A DNA stretch of 14,637 nucleotides from Candidatus Cloacimonadota bacterium (GTDB lineage: Bacteria; Hydrothermota; E44-bin80). Where the stretch lies: contig SOKD01000140.1 of NCBI GenBank assembly GCA_004376305.1, forward strand, positions 1 through 14,637. Direction: 5' to 3'. Made by a program: the position numbers and the translations under genes. Shown one piece after another: positions 6,405 through 14,564 of this stretch; the stretch's first letter is position 1; the number at the start of each line of letters is the position of its first letter. The notes under the pieces were generated by a model that was not told where the DNA came from, made no database searches, and saw nothing but the letters and a program-made list of their open reading frames with translations.

Positions 6405-7199
6405 TCATTCAGGTAATTCTCTAAAATTGTTCCACTTGCAAGAGACGTACTTTTTTCTTCTAATTCTCGCCCTGTTTTGCTCCTCTTTGGTTAATACAGC
6501 ATCCATGATATCTATGTCGTAAGTATCTGCAAGTATTTGCTTTAGCTTGCTTCCAAACAATTCAAAGGAAATACCATAATTTCCCCTATCTCCAATGCCT
6601 GCTGCGGAAGAAATCGGAGAATTAAAAAGCACAGATTCACAAAAATCGGATTTCTGGAGCATGAGGGTGCCCTGGATGAGAACAGTATTTCTCGTTCGAT
6701 ATTGTGAAACCCCCAGTACCTTTTCATCACGCACCTTTAATTCGTATCGGGATACTGATGAGAAGCAGAGTGGATTCCTACGGGAAATCTTCCCCGTTTG
6801 CTCCTTCCTTTGTACCTTCACCCATTCTGCTGGAATATTGAGAGCATGCAACGAGCGAAGAAAAGGCAAGGAGACAGCTCGGTACACATTGTAGAGAGAT
6901 CCGCCAAAAATGGGATTTTCTCTCTTAACGATGAAACTAAAGGTGAAATCACCCGAATGAACAACCGCCCTTCCCCCGGTGAGCCTTCGCACAACATCAA
7001 TACCCTTCTTTTTGCACTCCTTCATCGCAATCTCATCAATATACTGGAGTCTTCCTATTGTTATGGCTACGGGAGTAAAGTCAAAAAAACGTATTGTTTC
7101 AGGAACTAATTGCCTGGAAACAGCCTCCAGTATGGCTTCATCAACCGACATGTTCGTAAAGCCATCTTTCCCCCGCATTACAATCAGTCGATAACTCAT
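6405..7199 (-). CDS. Lipoate-protein ligase A / LipM-type octanoyltransferase family protein
   Basis: A 264-residue member of the biotin/lipoate transferase fold family, which moves octanoyl or lipoyl groups onto lipoyl domains of 2-oxoacid dehydrogenases or GcvH. Diagnostic pieces are NMSVDEAIL (16-24), the substrate-pocket motif RRLTGGRAVVH (71-81), CFSSVSRYEL (145-154) and EKVLGVSQYR (159-168), where Lys160 fits the acyl-binding lysine of the family. Cys145 lies where the LipM and LipL transferases have their catalytic cysteine, and the protein ends soon after the catalytic domain, which favours LipM over a full LplA ligase. The usual HG[ST] motif after the SxQxR segment reads IQGTL here, with Gln176 where His is normal. 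The gene starts eight bases after the large TPR gene ends. No lipoyl synthase or lipoyl-domain gene is in the window, so ligase versus transferase stays open. Confidence 0.82.
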   Translation of the reverse strand: MSYRLIVMRGKDGFTNMSVDEAILEAVSRQLVPETIRFFDFTPVAITIGRLQYIDEIAMKECKKKGIDVVRRLTGGRAVVHSGDFTFSFIVKRENPIFGGSLYNVYRAVSLPFLRSLHALNIPAEWVKVQRKEQTGKISRRNPLCFSSVSRYELKVRDEKVLGVSQYRTRNTVLIQGTLMLQKSDFCESVLFNSPISSAAGIGDRGNYGISFELFGSKLKQILADTYDIDIMDAVLTKEEQNRARIRRKKYVSCKWNNFRELPE

Positions 7200-7207
7200 C
7201 GCTTTTC

Positions 7208-9571
7208 TTACTTCCCTATTATAATCGTAATCCTTTTTATCCGCTCTTCAATTCCAAATCGTGCTGCTTCACGCGGTGACAATTGAATTGCCTTTTTGTA
7301 AAAATCCATTGCTTTATCCAGCAACATAAGTTCTTCGGCAGTCATACCCGTTTCGTAAAGAGCTCTTACCTTCTCCGGTTTATCTTCATAAGTCAGGGCT
7401 GCTTGTTCATAAAGTTCCATTGCTTCCTTTATTCTGCCTGTTTCCTTTTTGTATTCTGCCTTCAGGAAATATGAATCAGCGCGCAATTTAGGAGTCCCAA
7501 ATTTGAATAAAGAATCAAGATAATCAATGTATTCCTCTCCCTTTCCTTCAAGATAGAGCGTCTTTGCTATGAGAAGCCGTGCTTTGTCCTTGAAGGGAAA
7601 AACATTCTTGCTTCTTACAACCAATGTAAAAAAAACGCGAGCCTCTTTTGGCAAATTGAGTTCGAGGTAGTTTTTCCCAATGGTGAAGTTTGCATAGTCC
7701 AGCAAATTGCTCTCGGGAAACCGTGTTGTTAGTTCCTTGAATGCTTCAATCGACTCCTTGTATCTTCCGTTATTGAAGTGTATGTCTCCCATTGACACCA
7801 GGGAAGATTCGGCATATTCATCAGTTCCCCCTGCAAGCTCTCTGTTTATGCTCAAGGTCTTTTCATAATATCCAATAAGCGAATAGCACTGGGCAAGCTT
7901 AAATTGTGCGAACCGCTTGTTCTTGTTCTCGTCGAAGAAGTTCAGGAATCGTTCGTACTCCCTGATAGCCTCCCAATATCGCTGCAATTGGAAATAGTAT
8001 TCGCAGACTTCAAGAAGAATATCCGGACTTTTTGTACTCATTGGATACTTTCTAACAAATCCCCGGCTCATGTCAACGGGGCTCCGGTAGTGTCCCATAT
8101 GCAACAAGCATCGTTCAGATTGAAGCCGAACCTCATCAAGAAGGCTTGATGACAGTTCCATTGCCAAAAGTTTCCTGTATATCTTGTAAGCACCAACATA
8201 ATTATTCTTTTCAAAATGAATCCGCGCAATCATACTTAATGCATGGGGTTTCCAGCGTGATTTTGGAAAGGAGGAAATCACGATTTCAAAATCAGTTTCT
8301 GCAAGTTCAAATTCACCGAGGTAAAATTCCGACTTCCCTCGAAGGTAGTGAATCCTGTCTCTATCAGGAGGAGAGGGTATTTTGCTCAAAAGACGGGTAA
8401 AATGGAATTTGGCCCCGGAATGTTCTCCAACATAAAAAAGGCTGAGCGCTGATAGATGCTCCACCTGAAGCAAATAGGGAGATTCTGGATAGAGCACGAA
8501 GAAATCTTTGAGAACACCGTAAGCGTTTGAGTATTTGCCCGAACGGTAAAACGACCACGCAAGTCCATAAAGCGCCGGCATCTTCTCCTGAGCAGTAGTA
8601 ACCATTTCAATATAACTCTGGTAATAGGTAATTGCATCATCGTATTCCTTGAGAATGTAACTGCATTCTGCCGCAAGGATGGTAACCATTAATTGCAGCT
8701 CTGCGTTTATCGCTGTATCGTTCTCCACGAGCTGAAATGCTTTTTTCGCCTTAGCGTACAGATTGCCACGATAGTAAAGAAAACCTTTCAGTGCTGCAGC
8801 CTCACTTCGTCCATCAAGTTCAAGATTGTCCAGAGAAAGGGATGAATCTTTCTTTATTCCCTCCAAACCCCGGATAAGCTCCAGATACAGTGAGGCTTTG
8901 AAACCTGCTTCATCCTCCGAATATTCTCTTTCGAGAAAATTGAAGTACTCTCTGGCACCCTTGTAATTGTCTCTTCGCAGAGCAATATATCCAAGCACAA
9001 ACAGTGTCAGTTTCAATTTTTCCCGAATAACCGAATACTGCAGTTTCTCAGTATGTCGCAGTTCATCCAAAACAATTGTAAATACTTGCTCAGCTCTCTT
9101 GAGTGAATCAAGCGAAAGAAAAAGCAATCCTTCTTTAACCTCAAATGAAGTCCGGTTGCTCATAGTACCTTCTCTCATGATAAGCGTATCTAATATACCG
9201 ATCGCTTCAGAGGTCTGATGGAGCTGTTCCAGACAAGCCACCTTCAGGGAGAGAAATTCATTCTCTGTATCTTTCTCAGGTTCCCTGTTACCAATTGTTT
9301 TGAGTGCTTGCTCATATTTTTCAAGGTTCATTAAAGCAACTACTTTCTTCCTCAATACTTTATTTCTCTCTCCTGTATCGAAAGAAAAATGATAGGCAAA
9401 ATCAAGTTCTTCAATTGCTTTTTCGTACGCTTCTTTTTCAAAAAACTCGCAAGCCTTCTTCCAGTGAAAAAGACAGCGATTGTGAATAGTGGGATAAACA
9501 AGCGGCTGTGTGTGGGAAATCTGACCAGCAATAAGTAGACAGGGAAAAAGAAATATAAGAAATCGTTTCAT
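7208..9571 (-). CDS. Large exported TPR-repeat protein
   Basis: A protein of 787 residues from the chosen ATG. The N-terminus (MKRFLIFLFPCLLIAGQIS) is a typical signal peptide, so the protein should be periplasmic or outer-membrane associated. Almost all the rest is tandem helical pairs of TPR type, seen as recurring patterns such as EKAIEELDFAY, YKGAREYFNFLEREY, DDAITYYQSYIEM, GEFELAETDFEIVISSFPKS and KEAMELYEQAALTYED. Many repeats have the Y/F-x-x-L/I-x-x-x-[YF]P spacing of BamD- and YbgF-type TPRs. There is no enzymatic domain. An in-frame TTG at 9592 would add seven residues that spoil the signal peptide, so the ATG at 9571 is preferred although no Shine-Dalgarno sequence precedes it. It probably forms an operon with the LipM-like gene. 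A scaffold or assembly role at the cell envelope is inference. Confidence 0.82.
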   Translation of the reverse strand: MKRFLIFLFPCLLIAGQISHTQPLVYPTIHNRCLFHWKKACEFFEKEAYEKAIEELDFAYHFSFDTGERNKVLRKKVVALMNLEKYEQALKTIGNREPEKDTENEFLSLKVACLEQLHQTSEAIGILDTLIMREGTMSNRTSFEVKEGLLFLSLDSLKRAEQVFTIVLDELRHTEKLQYSVIREKLKLTLFVLGYIALRRDNYKGAREYFNFLEREYSEDEAGFKASLYLELIRGLEGIKKDSSLSLDNLELDGRSEAAALKGFLYYRGNLYAKAKKAFQLVENDTAINAELQLMVTILAAECSYILKEYDDAITYYQSYIEMVTTAQEKMPALYGLAWSFYRSGKYSNAYGVLKDFFVLYPESPYLLQVEHLSALSLFYVGEHSGAKFHFTRLLSKIPSPPDRDRIHYLRGKSEFYLGEFELAETDFEIVISSFPKSRWKPHALSMIARIHFEKNNYVGAYKIYRKLLAMELSSSLLDEVRLQSERCLLHMGHYRSPVDMSRGFVRKYPMSTKSPDILLEVCEYYFQLQRYWEAIREYERFLNFFDENKNKRFAQFKLAQCYSLIGYYEKTLSINRELAGGTDEYAESSLVSMGDIHFNNGRYKESIEAFKELTTRFPESNLLDYANFTIGKNYLELNLPKEARVFFTLVVRSKNVFPFKDKARLLIAKTLYLEGKGEEYIDYLDSLFKFGTPKLRADSYFLKAEYKKETGRIKEAMELYEQAALTYEDKPEKVRALYETGMTAEELMLLDKAMDFYKKAIQLSPREAARFGIEERIKRITIIIGK

Positions 9572-9580
9572 ACTACACTT

Positions 9581-9610
9581 GTAATAGCACAAAATGTAAG
9601 AACTTCACAA
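9581..9610 (-). promoter_or_regulatory. Possible extended -10 promoter giving an almost leaderless TPR mRNA
   Basis: TTGTGA (9605-9610), an 18-base spacer and TATTAC (9581-9586) preceded by TGC, which makes an extended -10 (TGnTATTAC). Each box matches four of six consensus bases. If used, transcription would start near 9574, about three bases before the ATG. That fits the absence of a Shine-Dalgarno sequence before this gene. The match is weaker than the promoters at 3247 and 6362. Confidence 0.35.
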
Positions 9611-9660
9611 CTATTTTCTTGTACATCATGCACATTAAGTAATCTCTTCTATCGCTATTT

Positions 9661-11748
9661 TTACCTTTTCTTGAACTGGATCCTGTAAAGGTCATGATAA
9701 AATCCCTTTGCCTCAAGCAATTCTTTGTGGGTCCCGCGTTCAACAATACGTCCTTTGTGAAGTACTATAATATTATCGATTCTCTCAATCGTTGAGAGAC
9801 GATGTGCAATAACAATGAATGTTCTATTTTTCATTAATTTATCGAGCGCATCCTCGATAAGTGATTCAGTCTCTGAGTCCACGCTCGAAGTCGCTTCATC
9901 TAAAATAAGAACACTCGGATCATACGCAAGCACCCGCGCAAATGCAAGAAGCTGTTTTTCCCCCTGAGAGAGCAAACTACCCCTTTCCATTACCTCAGCA
10001 TTAAATCGATCAGGTATTCTATTGATAAAACGGTCTGCATTGACGTACTGGGCAATTCTTTCAAGATTCTTTTCATCCATATCATCCTTGCCAAGGACTA
10101 TATTTTTCTTAATGGAACCTGAAAACAGAAAAACATCCTGCAGCACAACTCCAATACTTTTTCTTAAAAAGTCCCTGTGTAAATCGCAAATATCAATCCC
10201 GTCCAGCCTGATCGTACCTTTATTCAGTTCATAGAATCGCAAGAGTAGATTGATTATCGACGTTTTTCCTGCACCCGTTGCACCCACAATTGCAAGGCTT
10301 TCCCCTGGCTTAACATTGAATGAAATGTCCTTCAAGACAAAGTTGTCCTCATTGTATCCAAACCAGACAGAATCAAATTGAATGCCCCCTTTAATTTTCC
10401 TGATTTCCTTTTTTACTGTCGACTCTTCAATCGCATCCTCTCTATCAAGAAGCAAAAATACCCTCTCTGAAGATGCCATGGCTGCCTGCAGGATATTATA
10501 CTTTTCACTCAGGTCGCGTATAGGTTGAAAGAACTTTTCCACGTACGCAAGAAAAGCAACCAGGGCACCAAAAGTCAGCGTCTGTTCGATTACTCGCCCA
10601 CCACCATACCATATAATGAGAGCAAGAGCAAAGGCAAAAACGAGGTCAATCAATGGACGAAAGGTAGCAAAGACAAGTAATTGTGACATATTCGCATCAT
10701 AGTTCTCCCTGTTAATCTCCTTAAATTTCCGTAAATTTTCTTTTTCACGGGTAAAAAGCTGCACCACCCACATTCCAGCAATGTTTTCTGCAATGTAGGT
10801 ATTTATCTTTGCAACGGTGACACGTACCCACCGGTACGCTTTTCTGACTTTGTTTCTAAAAATAATAGTAACAACAACGAGAATCGGAGCAACGATCATA
10901 ATTACCGACGCAAGTTTCCAGTTGAGATAAAACATGATTGCCACAACGCCAATAAGAATAAAAATATCACTGAATAAATTCACAATAACATTGGTAAACA
11001 TCTCATTGATAACCGCAATATCATTTGTTACCCGCGTTACGAGCCGTCCCACTGGATTCTTGTCGAAGAAAGCAACATTCATCTTCTGAAGATGAGCAAA
11101 TACGTTCATCCTCATGTCAAACATTACTTTCTGCCCGGTATACTGTAGTATATAAACCTGAACATAGTTAAGGATGAAAGAAATAACAATCACCGCCAGA
11201 AAAATAATCACAAGACGATGCACACCTGCAATAGCCTCTCTCCTGATCGAAAGCAGTTGCCGAACAGAGAGATCGCCAGTTCTATCGGTTCTTAGAAACA
11301 CCAGAGTGTCAGCAAAAATTGCACGGTCCTTTGCGGCAAGAAGGTGATAGTGTTCTTTATCAATATCTTCCGCGCTGATAATATAATACTTATCCTCAAG
11401 AATTTTTTCTTTTTCCAATTCAAATCTTGTTTGCTTATCAATTTTGCGCATATCAATAAAGTAACCATCCTGCACCATAACGAGCGCCTCTTGCTTTTCG
11501 AGCGCTTTGAGCACTTTCGCATCATTTGTCACAATCCGCCTGCCGGAAGGAGTCATATACCTATCTATTGCTATTTTTGTTAGGTACGGGAGCGAGAGAC
11601 TCAGTCCTGTAATTAAAAAGAGAAGTATAATAGCTACGATAACAAATATTGTATAGGGTTTTACAAACGCCAGAAGCCGTTTTATTAAACGACCATCATA
11701 TGACTTTGATAAATTTTCCTCTGCCATGTAATAGCCGCCACCATGCAT
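9661..11748 (-). CDS. ABC exporter half-transporter, subunit with consensus catalytic glutamate and extra external domain
   Basis: A 695-residue type IV exporter subunit, with six membrane helices fused to an ATPase domain. The ATPase part shows Walker A GATGAGKT (489-496), Q-loop Gln537, Walker B with VLILDEAT (catalytic Glu618), D-loop SSVD and H-loop His649. The signature reads LSQGE (593-597) where LSGGQ is normal. Together with the neighbour's sequence this is the pattern of a heterodimer such as TM287/TM288 or LmrCD, in which only one of two ATP sites is fully active. Between helix 1 and helix 2 (about residues 66-170) is a long hydrophilic, charged insertion that would be extracytoplasmic; most relatives have only a short loop. 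GAGGAG six bases before the ATG and a one-base overlap with the upstream stop (TAATG) support the start. The export substrate is unknown; lipid and drug exporters both look like this. Confidence 0.9.
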   Translation of the reverse strand: MHGGGYYMAEENLSKSYDGRLIKRLLAFVKPYTIFVIVAIILLFLITGLSLSLPYLTKIAIDRYMTPSGRRIVTNDAKVLKALEKQEALVMVQDGYFIDMRKIDKQTRFELEKEKILEDKYYIISAEDIDKEHYHLLAAKDRAIFADTLVFLRTDRTGDLSVRQLLSIRREAIAGVHRLVIIFLAVIVISFILNYVQVYILQYTGQKVMFDMRMNVFAHLQKMNVAFFDKNPVGRLVTRVTNDIAVINEMFTNVIVNLFSDIFILIGVVAIMFYLNWKLASVIMIVAPILVVVTIIFRNKVRKAYRWVRVTVAKINTYIAENIAGMWVVQLFTREKENLRKFKEINRENYDANMSQLLVFATFRPLIDLVFAFALALIIWYGGGRVIEQTLTFGALVAFLAYVEKFFQPIRDLSEKYNILQAAMASSERVFLLLDREDAIEESTVKKEIRKIKGGIQFDSVWFGYNEDNFVLKDISFNVKPGESLAIVGATGAGKTSIINLLLRFYELNKGTIRLDGIDICDLHRDFLRKSIGVVLQDVFLFSGSIKKNIVLGKDDMDEKNLERIAQYVNADRFINRIPDRFNAEVMERGSLLSQGEKQLLAFARVLAYDPSVLILDEATSSVDSETESLIEDALDKLMKNRTFIVIAHRLSTIERIDNIIVLHKGRIVERGTHKELLEAKGFYHDLYRIQFKKR

Positions 11749-13499
11749 TACAAGCTCCTCTTGAGTTTATCCTCTAACATCTGTTTTTCGTAGAGGTTCT
11801 TATAGATTCCACCGAGAGAAATCAATTCATCATGATTCCCATCCTCTTTTAGGGTATTATCACCAATGACAATTATTCGCCGTATTTGCTTAATAGAGGA
11901 AATTCGATGTGTTATGATAATGGTTGTTCTCTCCTTGATCATCGGCATAAGGTTTTTAACAATTTTCTCTTCGGTTTCAGTATCTACCGAAGAAAGGGCA
12001 TCATCAAGGATCAAGATATCCGGATTGAGAATAATTGCCCGAGCAATGGCAATTCTCTGCCGCTGTCCACCCGAGAGAGATATTCCTCGTTCACCAACAA
12101 CTGTCTCAAACCCATCCTGCAATTCCATAATCTCATCGTAAATCTGCGCAATCTTTGCTGCTTTTATTATACACTCCATTGGAATGTCAATATTTCCAAA
12201 CGCAATATTCTCTCTGAGACTGAGCGAGAAAAGAAATGTATCCTGCGGAACAAAACCAATCCGCTTTCTCAAATCTTCCAATCGATAATCCCGGATATTG
12301 ATACAATCAATGTGTACAACTCCTCTTTCCGGCTCAAATATCCGTGGAATGAGACTAACGAGTGTGCTCTTTCCCTCTCCTGTCCTTCCAACAATTGCAA
12401 CTTGTTCTTTTGCAGAAATATGAAGATTCAATGACTTCAACACATAAGGATATTCTTCGGAATACTTGAAAAATACATTAGAGAATGAAATGTCTCCCTT
12501 CAATGATTTGGTAATACTCACAGCATTCGGTAGATTTGCAATTTCCGGTGTTGCATTAAGTACTGTATTGATTCTTGCCATTGAAGCTGCACCCTGCTGA
12601 AAGATATTGACCACCCAACCAATTCCCATCATAGGCCATGTGAGAATGCTCAGATACATGGTAAAGGCAACAAAATCACCGAGTGTTAAAAAATTGATTA
12701 TAACCTGTCGTCCTCCCCATAAGAGAACAATCGCAGTACTGATTCCACCAAGCATCATGAGCAAAGGGAAAAAAGCACCCCAGATCTTAACAAGCCGCAT
12801 ATTCTCTTTAAGAAAATGCTGATTGTGTGTTCTAAAATCATTCACTTCAAAAGACTCCTGCACAAACGCCTTCACAACTCGTATACCTGAAAGGTTTTCC
12901 TGAACCTTATCGGTTAATTTAGCAAAGGCATCCTGAACATTCCTGAACCGCACATGAAGGGCACGTCCCATAAAAAAGGTGGTCAATGATAAGATAGGTA
13001 AAGGTATCAGCGCAAGAAAGGTCAGAACACTATTTATCCTGAACATCATAATAAGAGCGCCAATAGTAAGAAATACAGTATCAACAATGATAACAATTCC
13101 TATTCCAACTGCTCGACGTACAGCAAGTATATCATTCGTTGCCAACGCCATTAACTCACCCGTCTTAGTATTGTTGAAGTAGGTCATCGAAAGAGATTGC
13201 AGGTGAGCAAAAAACCTGTTCCTCAAATGTTCGCGGATCCTGTGTGAAGTTCCCAGTACGAAATATCTCCAGAAAAACCGGAATAGCGCCATGAAGATTG
13301 CAATAATGAGTATAATGAACGCCCATCGCAAAAGCGAAACATCAGTCATTCTGCTGTTAATAATGCCATCAACAACGTACTTTACAATCCTGGGAAGCAG
13401 AAGTTGAAGACCATTGACAATGACAAGTGCAAGAATTCCAAGCAGAATTCTGTACCGGTACTTTGCAAAATACTCTTTCAGAACAGCAAAATGTCTCAT
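11748..13499 (-). CDS. ABC exporter half-transporter, subunit with degenerate Walker B residue
   Basis: A 583-residue exporter subunit of usual length, with membrane helices in residues about 17-300 and an ATPase domain from about 335. Motifs are Walker A GRTGEGKST (371-379), Q-loop Gln419 in VPQDTFLF, a perfect signature LSGGQ (475-479), Walker B ILILDD (495-500), SSVD and H-loop His531. Asp500 stands where the catalytic Glu should be. Its intact signature would complete the active site with the next gene's Walker motifs, while its own Walker site faces that partner's LSQGE. So the two genes probably make one heterodimer with one working and one degenerate ATP site. The ATG has AGAGGG four bases upstream. 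It lies about 120 bases after the TPR gene; I see no clear promoter in that gap, so it may be transcribed from further upstream. Confidence 0.9.
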   Translation of the reverse strand: MRHFAVLKEYFAKYRYRILLGILALVIVNGLQLLLPRIVKYVVDGIINSRMTDVSLLRWAFIILIIAIFMALFRFFWRYFVLGTSHRIREHLRNRFFAHLQSLSMTYFNNTKTGELMALATNDILAVRRAVGIGIVIIVDTVFLTIGALIMMFRINSVLTFLALIPLPILSLTTFFMGRALHVRFRNVQDAFAKLTDKVQENLSGIRVVKAFVQESFEVNDFRTHNQHFLKENMRLVKIWGAFFPLLMMLGGISTAIVLLWGGRQVIINFLTLGDFVAFTMYLSILTWPMMGIGWVVNIFQQGAASMARINTVLNATPEIANLPNAVSITKSLKGDISFSNVFFKYSEEYPYVLKSLNLHISAKEQVAIVGRTGEGKSTLVSLIPRIFEPERGVVHIDCINIRDYRLEDLRKRIGFVPQDTFLFSLSLRENIAFGNIDIPMECIIKAAKIAQIYDEIMELQDGFETVVGERGISLSGGQRQRIAIARAIILNPDILILDDALSSVDTETEEKIVKNLMPMIKERTTIIITHRISSIKQIRRIIVIGDNTLKEDGNHDELISLGGIYKNLYEKQMLEDKLKRSL

Positions 13500-13621
13500 T
13501 CAACCCTCTTAAAATTTATTTGCATATATAATACACCACCTTCATTGAAGACCGTAAATGAATTTATTGATTTCCTCTCAATTTTTTGGTCTTCTGTCCT
13601 GTATCTCTTTTTCTCCGAAAA

Positions 13622-14329
13622 TTACTTTGGAATTCTATCAGACTCTGTTGCCCCTCTCAGGAAAACAACTCTCTTTTTTGCATCTTCGGCAAAATCTGTA
13701 TCGGAATATTCACTTTCAACAACTGCATACACTTTCATTGCTTCATCGTAACGATTCAAAAATTCAAGACAACGCGCTTTTGAAAACAATGCATCGATAC
13801 GAAAAGGTGTTTCTCTGTACTTTGTAATAACATTATCATAGTAGGTGATAGCATCTTCGAATGAGCCCTTTTGCTCGAAAACAGAACCAATTCCTATTTC
13901 TGCAGCACTTGCCCAAACAGGGCTTTTCCTTAATATCTTTAAGGATTTTTCATAGTACTGAAGTGCATTCTCATTATCTCCTGAAAAAAAGTAGCTATTT
14001 GCCAAAAAGAGCGTGGAAATCCTTGCAGTTCGTGTTCCGCCATGCATTTTAATTATTTCCTGATATGCAGCCACAGCCTCCTTGAAATTACCATTTTCAT
14101 ACAGCGCATCTGCATAGAGTTTCTTCACGCGTCCGGACTCCTCAGATGCATTTCTATTTGAAAAATAAATCCTCACCGCTACAATTATGGCAATAACAAT
14201 TATTGTGGTCAGTATGATTCTTGACGTATTTGCACGAAAAAAAGTAATGAAGTTTTTCGTGGCTTCAAGAAACCGGTCCTCTTTCAACTCATGCCTTGTT
14301 ATCTTTCTCCGTTTTATGACCTTAGCCAT
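13622..14329 (-). CDS. Membrane-anchored TPR protein (YfgM/BamD-like architecture)
   Basis: A 235-residue protein with a very basic N-terminal tail (MAKVIKRRKITRHELKEDRF), one membrane helix at about 37-56 and a TPR domain from about 66 to 225. The TPR pairs are visible in YADALYENGNFKEAVAAYQ, ANSYFFSGDNENALQYYEKSL, FEQKGSFEDAITYYDNVITKY and CLEFLNRYDEAMKVYAVV. The positive tail predicts that the N-terminus is cytoplasmic and the TPR domain periplasmic, as in YfgM, which assists proteins leaving the Sec translocon. The architecture matches; direct orthology is not shown. AAGGAGG lies four bases before the ATG. The gene ends about 120 bases before the ABC exporter pair and could be in one transcript with it. 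Confidence 0.85.
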   Translation of the reverse strand: MAKVIKRRKITRHELKEDRFLEATKNFITFFRANTSRIILTTIIVIAIIVAVRIYFSNRNASEESGRVKKLYADALYENGNFKEAVAAYQEIIKMHGGTRTARISTLFLANSYFFSGDNENALQYYEKSLKILRKSPVWASAAEIGIGSVFEQKGSFEDAITYYDNVITKYRETPFRIDALFSKARCLEFLNRYDEAMKVYAVVESEYSDTDFAEDAKKRVVFLRGATESDRIPK

Positions 14330-14365
14330 TCATCCTCCTTCTATTCGTCACGGATTTCCTCCGCC

Positions 14366-14452
14366 CTATTTTGTTGTAATCATTTCATCGGTAAAGATCC
14401 TTCTTTCGTGCATCCATTTCTTACATCTCTTTTTCTCACCACCAAGCAACAT
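14366..14452 (-). CDS. Possible 28-residue ORF upstream of the TPR gene
   Basis: An ATG seven bases after AAGGAG opens a 28-codon frame ending in TAG, 36 bases before the TPR gene. The peptide starts MLLGGEKKRCKKWMHERRIF and is strongly basic, with one Cys and no membrane segment or recognised motif. Support is only the well-placed Shine-Dalgarno sequence. It could be a leader peptide, a small protein or a chance frame in an untranslated leader. Confidence 0.25.
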   Translation of the reverse strand: MLLGGEKKRCKKWMHERRIFTDEMITTK

Positions 14453-14472
14453 CTACTGTCTCCTTGACTGCC

Positions 14473-14536
14473 TTATTGGAGATAAGCAATACCCCCACTC
14501 TCTTTTTGCGCATTGCATTTCTGCAATCTCCAATAA
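14473..14536. repeat. 11-base inverted repeat in the leader between tRNA-Arg and TPR gene
   Basis: TTATTGGAGAT (14473-14483) and its exact reverse complement ATCTCCAATAA (14526-14536) are separated by 42 bases. In RNA they could pair into a long-looped hairpin, or serve as a protein-binding site. The right arm directly follows the GC-rich hairpin at the tRNA end. No known element is recognised. Confidence 0.4.
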
Positions 14537-14545
14537 AGTTATGAG

Positions 14546-14564
14546 CTGTCGGCGAAGCCGACAG
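14546..14564 (-). terminator. GC-rich hairpin abutting the tRNA 3' end; possible terminator
   Basis: CTGTCGGC and GCCGACAG form a perfect eight-pair stem with a three-base loop directly after the encoded CCA of the tRNA. Downstream the transcript reads CTCATAACTTTATTGG, so there is no good U-run. It may act as a weak terminator, or as a 3' processing or stabilising element of the tRNA precursor. The hairpin itself is clear; its role is inferred. Confidence 0.45.

Noticed and set aside
13500..13621. Promoter for the ABC exporter pair
   Set aside because: AT-rich stretches such as TATTATATA occur, but no -35 box at suitable spacing is convincing.
13603..14437. 13-base repeat ATCTCTTTTTCTC at 13603 and 14425
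   Set aside because: Both copies are low-complexity pyrimidine tracts and differ in flanks; this is expected by chance in such AT-rich gaps.
14436..14513. 25-codon frame starting at 14513 on the minus strand
   Set aside because: It has no Shine-Dalgarno sequence, overlaps the better supported small ORF and crosses one arm of the inverted repeat.
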